DNA of 12,466 nucleotides from CAMCYM01 sp964405405 (GTDB lineage: Bacteria; Bacteroidota; Bacteroidia; Flavobacteriales_D; Sanyastnellaceae), in the NCBI GenBank assembly GCA_964405405.1, contig CAYONT010000048.1:1-12466 (forward strand), written 5' to 3'. Positions 1 to 5,023 of this stretch are shown one piece after another; within the stretch, counting starts at the first letter, position 1, and each line of letters opens with the position of its first letter. Made by a program: the position numbers and the translations under genes. The notes under the pieces were generated by a model, which was not told the DNA's origin, made no database searches, and saw only the letters and a list, made by a program, of their open reading frames with translations.

Positions 1-1203
1 AGACTGCCCGGCAGCTTCGAGCAATGCCTTCGTCGGACTCGCATCCGTGTCCCTCATGCCAGTGTCAGGATCTCCGCAGGGCCAGCGGTCGGCGGCGAAG
101 TTGTGGATGTAAAGCAGGCTGCCCTGGCGAATGGCGCGGGCCGGGTAGCCAAGTCCGGCAGGTGATCCGGGGCGGGTCAGCACATCATTCCGCTCACGCC
201 CGATCACCAGAAAATCGCGCGCCTGCTTGGGCTCGTTTTTCAGCAGATCAGTAAAGCTACGGCCAGTGATGGGCGACATGCCGGCAGCGGTCCCATCAAT
301 GCCGAGCAACTCCAGGAAAGTGGGCGCGAGGTCGATGAAGCTGATCAAGTCCGCCACACGCCGTCCGGGCTGGACGATGCCATCCGCCCAGGTCGCAATG
401 AAGGGGATGTGATGCGCATCATCATAGGTGTGTCCCTTCACGCGGGGGAAAGGCATGCCGTGATCCGAGGTCACGATGATCAGCGTATTCTTCGCCTCGC
501 CACTGGCCTCCAGCGCGGTGATGAGAGATCCCACCTCGGCATCGTAAGTCTCCACCTCCACGGCATAGTCCAGCATGTCCTTCCGCACCGTTTCATTATC
601 CGGCCAGTAGTCGGGCACGTGCTCGATGTCCGTGGTCTTCTTGCCTGCGGCGATGCCCGAGTCGAGCTTGTAGGGGCGGTGCGGGTTCGCACTGCCGAAC
701 CAATAAAAGAAGGGTTTCCCAGGCGTGCGTGCCTTCAGAAAGTCCGTCAAGGCAGCCCCGGCGCGCGGTGAGCCTTTTTTACCGCTGCCAGGAAAACCGA
801 AATCACGCGGGCTGCCGTCAGCGAGCTTCGCATCACCAGGCCCCCAGGTCTTGCCCTCGGAGCCCACAGGGATACCAGCCTTCACGAGCACCTCGCTGAA
901 GGCCATGAACTTCGCAGGAAAGTAGGGCTGGTGGTTCACCGCCTCCTCGAGCTGCCAGGGATTCCGTCCCGTGAGAATGGCAGCGCGTGAGGGCGCGCAC
1001 TTCGAGGTCGGCGTGTAAGCATGGTCAAAGACGAGACCGCTCTTCGCCAGCTTGTCGATGTTCGGCGTCTTCACCCAGGTGCAGCCATAGGCTTCGCCAA
1101 AATGGCGCGAGGCATCATCAGCGATGATGAAGAGGATGTTCGGAGGTGCAGCCGCAAAAGCAGGAAGGCAGCAGACGGCGAGGAGGGTCAGGAACTTGTA
1201 CAT
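1..1203 (-). CDS. Exported Cys-type sulfatase (S1 family), 3' end cut by window edge
   Basis: Predicted to hydrolyse sulfate esters (or N-sulfate) outside the cytoplasm. The frame is open from an ATG at 1203 to position 1, giving 401 codons; family members usually run 450-550 residues, so the C-terminal strand region is missing. Residues 1-18 (MYKFLTLLAVCCLPAFAA) form a signal peptide with a short n-region and hydrophobic core. NILFIIADD follows, with Asp29/Asp30 as metal ligands. The formylglycine signature CAPSRAAILTGR starts at Cys69, the residue that would be oxidised to formylglycine. TSDHGMPFPRVKG holds Asp247/His248, the second metal-ligand pair, followed by a Lys-containing loop. The SDHGMPFPR...K style resembles N-sulfoglucosamine sulfohydrolase-like sulfatases, but the substrate cannot be assigned. 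The start is chosen because the signal peptide begins exactly there. It lies 107 bp downstream of the radical SAM gene on the same strand; co-transcription is possible but not shown. Confidence 0.93.
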   Translation of the reverse strand, partial: MYKFLTLLAVCCLPAFAAAPPNILFIIADDASRHFGEAYGCTWVKTPNIDKLAKSGLVFDHAYTPTSKCAPSRAAILTGRNPWQLEEAVNHQPYFPAKFMAFSEVLVKAGIPVGSEGKTWGPGDAKLADGSPRDFGFPGSGKKGSPRAGAALTDFLKARTPGKPFFYWFGSANPHRPYKLDSGIAAGKKTTDIEHVPDYWPDNETVRKDMLDYAVEVETYDAEVGSLITALEASGEAKNTLIIVTSDHGMPFPRVKGHTYDDAHHIPFIATWADGIVQPGRRVADLISFIDLAPTFLELLGIDGTAAGMSPITGRSFTDLLKNEPKQARDFLVIGRERNDVLTRPGSPAGLGYPARAIRQGSLLYIHNFAADRWPCGDPDTGMRDTDASPTKALLEAAGQS

Positions 1204-1310
1204 GAGGCGGACTCTAACGAAGCCCATCCGCCCGCATTTCGCCGAAAACCGACGCCCCCGGCTGTCACCACGAACCGGCGGCTTTTCATCTCTCCATCAC
1301 TCCCGCCCGT

Positions 1311-2858
1311 TCAGACCGCCTGCACATGCCGCGCCTGACGTTTTGCGCCTCGCACGCTCGCTTTTGCAGAAAGCGACCGCCCGCGCAGATTCAGCGCCTC
1401 GCGGCTTGGAGTGCGGTGCCAGTCACCCTCCAGCGTGCTCGCTGCCAGGTCCGCATCCACGCCGGATTCCTGAACGAGGAAGTCAAACAGCGCCTGCGCC
1501 ACCACCCCGAGCGCGATCTGATGCGTGCGCCGAAGCGTGGCGTGCAGCCAGTCGCTGAAACGCAGGAACTCGGCAAAGGGCGAAGCCTCATCACGCCACA
1601 GCAGCCTCAGCGTGGCGGTGAAGTGGCCGCTGTTCGCCACGATGTCCCAATACCTCGCAAAGCGCCTCATGCGCTGCATGTCGGCGAAGGGGATGTCCCG
1701 CGTGGAGAGAATCTCATACGGCGGATGCGGCGCGTAGATCATGCGATACTCGTCGTCGTGTCGGACGATGGGCGTGCCACGCAGCCGCTTCAGGATGCCG
1801 ATTTGGATTTCCTGCGGCCCGAGACGCACGAGGCGGTCAAAGCCGCGACCAAAGCTCTCTATCCCCTCCCCTGGCAGGCCGACGATGAGGTCGGCGTGGA
1901 TGTGCACGCCAGTTTCTTCGCGCAGGAAGCGGAAGTTGGCCTCCAATCGGTCCAGGTTCTGTCGGCGGCTGATGTTCTTTGATGTGGCGTCGTCAAAGGT
2001 CTGAATCCCCACCTCAAACTGCACCGCGCCCGGCGGAAACTGCCGGATCAAGGATCGCAACTGCTCCGGCAGACGGTCTGGCACCATTTCAAAGTGCAGA
2101 AACAGCCCCTCACGCCAACGATCGAGAAAGAACTGCAGGATGGCGGTGCTCGTGGGCAGGTGCAGATTGAACGTTCGGTCCACGAATTTGAACTGCGTGG
2201 CTCCGCGGTCGAGCAGGCGCTGCATCGAGGCAAGGAAGGCCTCCGTGGGAAAGGCGCGAACGGGAATGTCGAGCGAGGAGAGGCAGAACTCGCAGGTGAA
2301 GGGACAACCGCGAGAAGCCTCGACGTAGATGACGCGGTTCTTGAGGTCTTCGTCCGTGTAGAGCTCGTAAGGCGAGGCGAGCTGGCCGAGCGCAGGAAGC
2401 TCGGCGGCGATGATGTGAGGCAGACACTCCTGTCTGACCTCTGAAGCAGCACAGACAGGAGTGTCTGTGTCACGCAGCAGTCTGCGGCACACTTCCGCGA
2501 ACATCACATCGGCTTCGCCTGTGATGACGTGATCGGCCAGTGCGACGATTTCCTGCCCTTCCGTTTCATATGAGACTTCAGGCCCGCCGATGATGATGAC
2601 GAGGTCCGGGCAGATGCGTTTGAGCAAGGCGACGACTTCTGTCGTCTGCTCCACATTCCAAATATAGACGCCAAAACCGACGATGCGAGGTTGGTGCGAG
2701 AGAATGGCCTCCACGATCTCCAGCGGCTGTTGATTGATCACAAACTCCGCCATGCAGGCGCGCCCCCGCAGCTCCCCGAGGTTCGCCATCAGGTAGCGCA
2801 GCCCGAAGGAGGCATGAATGTATTTCGCGTTGAGGGTGGCGAGGACGATGTCCGGCAT
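1311..2858 (-). CDS. B12-binding domain radical SAM protein, DUF4080 type
   Basis: A 515-residue cytoplasmic iron-sulfur enzyme predicted to cleave S-adenosylmethionine and probably bind cobalamin; its reaction is unknown. Residues 1-125 look like the N-terminal B12-binding Rossmann domain (MPDIVLATLNAKYIHASFGL, then IVGFGVYIWN, LVIIIGGPEVSYE and HVITGEADVMFAE). The radical SAM core starts with VEASRGCPFTCEFC, where Cys185, Cys189 and Cys192 form the CxxxCxxC cluster motif. FKFVDRTFNL, HFEMVPDRLP, QFEVGIQTF and HADLIVGLPGE follow, all typical of this family. The DUF4080-like C-terminal part contains QIGILKRLRGTPI and MRRFARYWDIVANSGHF. An in-frame TTG at 2894 would add 12 residues, but the family's conserved N-terminus starts at the ATG at 2858. 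The odd feature is a perfect inverted repeat encoding the linker between the two domains, about residues 131-147. The family is known mainly from sequence, so the function is open. Confidence 0.93.
   Translation of the reverse strand: MPDIVLATLNAKYIHASFGLRYLMANLGELRGRACMAEFVINQQPLEIVEAILSHQPRIVGFGVYIWNVEQTTEVVALLKRICPDLVIIIGGPEVSYETEGQEIVALADHVITGEADVMFAEVCRRLLRDTDTPVCAASEVRQECLPHIIAAELPALGQLASPYELYTDEDLKNRVIYVEASRGCPFTCEFCLSSLDIPVRAFPTEAFLASMQRLLDRGATQFKFVDRTFNLHLPTSTAILQFFLDRWREGLFLHFEMVPDRLPEQLRSLIRQFPPGAVQFEVGIQTFDDATSKNISRRQNLDRLEANFRFLREETGVHIHADLIVGLPGEGIESFGRGFDRLVRLGPQEIQIGILKRLRGTPIVRHDDEYRMIYAPHPPYEILSTRDIPFADMQRMRRFARYWDIVANSGHFTATLRLLWRDEASPFAEFLRFSDWLHATLRRTHQIALGVVAQALFDFLVQESGVDADLAASTLEGDWHRTPSREALNLRGRSLSAKASVRGAKRQARHVQAV
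2421..2467. repeat. Intragenic inverted repeat with self-palindromic arms
   Basis: The left arm CAGACACTCCTGTCTG (2421-2436) and right arm CAGACAGGAGTGTCTG (2452-2467) are perfect 16-bp reverse complements separated by 15 bp. Each arm is itself a hairpin with a 6-bp stem (CAGACA/TGTCTG) and a 4-nt loop (CTCC or GGAG), and the two loops are complementary. DNA or RNA could therefore form one long stem or two small stems. It lies wholly inside the radical SAM reading frame and is translated in frame as roughly TDTPVCAASEVRQECLP, at the boundary between the B12-binding domain and the radical SAM core. It resembles a small REP/MITE-like palindromic unit; calling it mobile or dispersed is inference, since only one copy is visible here. 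Confidence 0.85.
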
Positions 2859-2960
2859 GGGCGGGCACAGTGGCGGCTTCACGAAGCTGTGCAAACGTCA
2901 CTTCATCAGGTTCCCCAAAGCGTGGCAGGCTTGCGCCTCAAATTGACAACGAGCTTTTTG

Positions 2961-3020
2961 CTACAGGATTCACAGGTCTGAAAAATCCTGTACCTCCTGC
3001 GAATCGTGTCAATCCTGTGA
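2961..3020. repeat. Degenerate ACAGGATT / AATCCTGT interspersed-type repeat
   Basis: TACAGGATT (2962-2970) pairs with AATCCTGTA (2984-2992) across a 13-nt loop. Further copies or near-copies follow: CACAGG (2971-2976), TCCTG (2995-2999) and AATCCTGT (3011-3018). The pattern is a short unit, AATCCTGT, in both orientations at roughly 10-20 bp steps. Similar ACAGGATTNACAGGATT strings occur between genes in a range of environmental bacterial genomes; that is from memory and was not checked. It does not follow any plus-strand gene and lacks a T-run, so it is not called a terminator. Confidence 0.6.
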
Positions 3021-3078
3021 CTGAGGCCATGATTCACCATCTGTTGGCGAATGGATACGTGTGCCCGGCGTCTCCGAC

Positions 3079-3219
3079 TCACCTTCTCCCGTTCAGGATC
3101 AGCTCATTCATCTTTGCCCGCAGCATCTCCATGTCTGGGTCGGCAAAGACTGAGTCCAGAGTGCCCACAGCGTTCAAGTGGCCGAGAGCGCGGAGCAGCA
3201 GAGGGAGCACGGAATTCAT
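3079..3219 (-). pseudogene. Short ORF, possible 3' remnant of a lost gene
   Basis: A minus-strand frame of 46 codons begins with ATG at 3219 and ends with TGA at 3079-3081. Its ending, DPDMEMLRAKMNELILNGRR, reads like the amphipathic C-terminus of a real protein, and the first half is leucine-rich (MNSVLPLLLRALGHLNAV). The ATG falls inside the palindrome at 3210-3223, and the frame closes upstream at a TGA only eight codons before the ATG. This fits a gene tail whose 5' part has been replaced or scrambled at the palindrome. It could equally be a chance ORF or a part of the surrounding repeat element. I do not recognise the family. Confidence 0.25.
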
Positions 3220-3356
3220 TCCGCAGCATCTCAGGCGCAGGCTGGATCACGTCTAATGACAGGCGTTTCGGACGATCCCCAGGTCTTCGGGTTGAAGACG
3301 CGGCAGGGGGAAGAGAGGCTGTGGGTGTGGACGACCTGCAGCGGAATCAATTCCGC
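3210..3356. repeat. Segment bounded by two GGAAT-NN-ATTCC palindromes
   Basis: CGGAATTCATTCCG (3210-3223) and GCGGAATCAATTCCGC (3341-3356) are near-perfect palindromes with 6-bp and 7-bp arms and 2-bp centres. They share the GGAAT..ATTCC core and bound about 117 bp of apparently non-coding sequence. Related palindromes at both ends of a short segment are what a miniature palindromic or REP-like element would show. No flanking target-site duplication was recognised, and no second copy exists in this window, so the mobile nature is inferred only. Confidence 0.45.
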
Positions 3357-3451
3357 GATCCGTTCGCGTCGTCGCGTCTCCCCCTTTCCGATGACGCTGG
3401 GGATTAGAAACTTGTCCCTTCCTTCTCCAGGGGCCTGGTAAGTGGCCCGCT

Positions 3452-4915
3452 CTACTTCTTCTTCCCCTTCCCTTTGCCCTTCTTGCCGCCGCCTTGTGCT
3501 GAGCTGCCATCCATGAGATCAGGCAGCGGGAGGTAATCCCAGTCGAGGATCATCTTTTCGGCGAGGGCGGCGCGGAGTTCGCGCTCGGTGGTGGCGAGTT
3601 CGGGTTTGCCGCTGAGGTTATTCAGTTCGCCGGGGTCAGCTTCGAGGTCGTAGAGTTCATAGACGGGGCGAGGTGTTTTGAAATAAGTGGCGCTCATGCC
3701 GGGGGGGAGTTTTCCGGCGGCGTTCGCCTCCTGCATCTCTTTCCATGCCTGACCTCCGGCGGAATCGACGGGCGAATAGGGAATCCAGGGCGTGCAGTTG
3801 TATATGAACTTGAAGCGATCACTGCGCACGGCGCGGGCGAGGTCGTAGCCGCCGTTTGTCATGTTCACGGTGACCGGGGCGGAGCCGTGCGGGCCGCGCT
3901 CGACGAAGAGGTGCTGTCTCGGTGTGTGGGCTTCGCCTTTGAGCAGGGGCAGGAAGCTGACGCCGCTCATTTTCGCGCCAGCAGGGAGTCCTGCGGCGGC
4001 GAGCAGGGTGGGTGCGAGGTCTTCGGCGCTGATGAGGGCGCGTGAGTCGCCGCCGGGCTTCACGACGCCGGGCCAGCGGACGAGGAAGGGCACGTTGGAG
4101 CCGGGATCGTAGAGGGAGCCTTTGCCGTGCGGCATGGCCATGCCGTTGTCGCCGCAGAAAACGATGAGAGTGCTATCCATGAGGCCGCGCTGCCTGAGCA
4201 CATCGAGCACGCCGGAGATGGTGTGGTCCACGCGGTTCACCTCGGCGCAGTAGTCGGCGAGCTGCTCGCGCACGCCGGGCAGGTCGGGGAAATGCGCGGG
4301 CAGCTTCAGTGAGGCGGGATCAGGCCGGAACTCGGCGGGGGCATTCCACGCGTGATGAGGATCGCTGAAGTTCGCCCACATGAAGAAGGGTTTTTCTTTG
4401 GGCTTCTTGTCGAGAAAGGCGGTGACCTGCGCGGCGACTTCGTTGTCGCTACATTGGTTGAGCGAATCCACGCGGTCGATGAAGGTCTTCATCTGGTGCT
4501 CTTGAAACACCTTGGATGCCGCAGCGCCGACTTTGGCCGAGCCATCGAGATGGAAGCTGCGGCCACAGACGCCTGTGAAGTAGCCGCCTTTGTCGCGCAG
4601 CAGTTCGGGCAGGGTGATCTCATCGCGCGGCAGTGGCGCGGAGAAGCGTGTCATGCGTGCAGCCACAGGCGAGCGGCCGGTCATGAGGGTGGCACGCGAG
4701 GGCACGCACTGCGGTGCGCCGGTGAAGAAACGGTGAAACTTCATCCCCTCCGCAGCGAGCTGGTCGAGCGTAGGCGTCTTGACATTGGTGTCACCGTAAG
4801 CACTCAGGAACGGATAGCTGTGGTCGTCGCTGAGGAGGAAGAGGATGTTCGGCTTTGCCGCGAAGGACGAAACCGCGAGGGCGAGTGACGAAAGGAGGAT
4901 GAGCAGAGACTTCAT
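3452..4915 (-). CDS. Exported Cys-type sulfatase (S1 family) with Lys/Gly-rich tail
   Basis: A complete 487-residue sulfatase, predicted to act in the periplasm or outside the cell. Residues 1-19 (MKSLLILLSSLALAVSSFA) are a clear signal peptide, followed by KPNILFLLSDD with metal ligands Asp30/Asp31. The formylglycine motif is CVPSRATLMTGR with Cys70 as the modified residue. Other active-site elements are GRSFHLDG (His122), SDPHHAW (His187/His188) and CGDNGMAMPHGKG (Asp256, Asn257, His263, Lys265). The C-terminal YELYDLEADPGELNNL block is typical of the family. The DNGMxxPxGK pattern resembles sulfoglucosamine sulfohydrolase-like members, but the substrate is not determined. An in-frame TTG at 4993 is rejected because it would bury the signal peptide. 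The protein ends in KKGKGKGKKK, a basic tail outside the catalytic fold. It diverges from the amidohydrolase unit across 108 bp. Confidence 0.95.
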   Translation of the reverse strand: MKSLLILLSSLALAVSSFAAKPNILFLLSDDHSYPFLSAYGDTNVKTPTLDQLAAEGMKFHRFFTGAPQCVPSRATLMTGRSPVAARMTRFSAPLPRDEITLPELLRDKGGYFTGVCGRSFHLDGSAKVGAAASKVFQEHQMKTFIDRVDSLNQCSDNEVAAQVTAFLDKKPKEKPFFMWANFSDPHHAWNAPAEFRPDPASLKLPAHFPDLPGVREQLADYCAEVNRVDHTISGVLDVLRQRGLMDSTLIVFCGDNGMAMPHGKGSLYDPGSNVPFLVRWPGVVKPGGDSRALISAEDLAPTLLAAAGLPAGAKMSGVSFLPLLKGEAHTPRQHLFVERGPHGSAPVTVNMTNGGYDLARAVRSDRFKFIYNCTPWIPYSPVDSAGGQAWKEMQEANAAGKLPPGMSATYFKTPRPVYELYDLEADPGELNNLSGKPELATTERELRAALAEKMILDWDYLPLPDLMDGSSAQGGGKKGKGKGKKK

Positions 4916-5010
4916 GCGACGATGAAACGGCGGGGAGCGGCTGAGATTGCGGCGAATATCACAGGGGCACATTGAAGAGAGCAGTCTTGCCAAGGCAGCA
5001 CCTTCCCGTC

Positions 5011-5014
5011 AGGA
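5011..5014 (+). promoter_or_regulatory. Candidate ribosome binding site (AGGA) for the double amidohydrolase
   Basis: AGGA sits 9 nt before the ATG at 5024, within the 108-bp divergent spacer (4916-5023). It supports this start for the signal-peptide-bearing protein. No convincing -35/-10 pair was seen in the spacer on either strand, although promoters for both the second sulfatase and the amidohydrolase unit should lie there. Confidence 0.4.
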
Positions 5015-5023
5015 TGCGCCCCC

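Larger units (their letters stand above)
2859..3451. other. Repeat-rich spacer without a convincing intact gene
   Basis: This stretch of about 590 bp lies between the second sulfatase and the radical SAM gene, both on the minus strand. It holds, from left to right, a degenerate ACAGGATT/AATCCTGT repeat patch (2961-3020), a 46-codon minus-strand ORF (3079-3219) and two short palindromes of related sequence (3210-3223 and 3341-3356). The outermost part next to the sulfatase stop has a weak GGGCC/GGCCC inverted repeat (3431-3435 and 3444-3448) without a T-run. No promoter for the radical SAM gene could be picked with confidence. The unusual density of repeats suggests a site that has collected small non-coding elements or the debris of a lost gene. 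Confidence 0.6.

Noticed and set aside
1311..2858. Radical SAM protein as an anaerobic sulfatase-maturing enzyme
   Set aside because: It has a B12-binding-type N-terminal domain and DUF4080-like C-terminus. The additional Cys-cluster (SPASM) region expected for such maturases is not visible.
2859..2894. Upstream TTG start for the radical SAM gene at 2894
   Set aside because: The 12 added residues do not fit the family N-terminus, which begins at MPDIVLATLNAKY.
3431..3448. GGGCC/GGCCC hairpin just past the second sulfatase as a terminator
   Set aside because: The stem is only 5 bp with an 8-nt loop, and no T-run follows on the minus strand.
4916..4993. Upstream TTG start for the second sulfatase at 4993
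   Set aside because: It would put 26 polar, Arg-rich residues in front of an otherwise perfect signal peptide.
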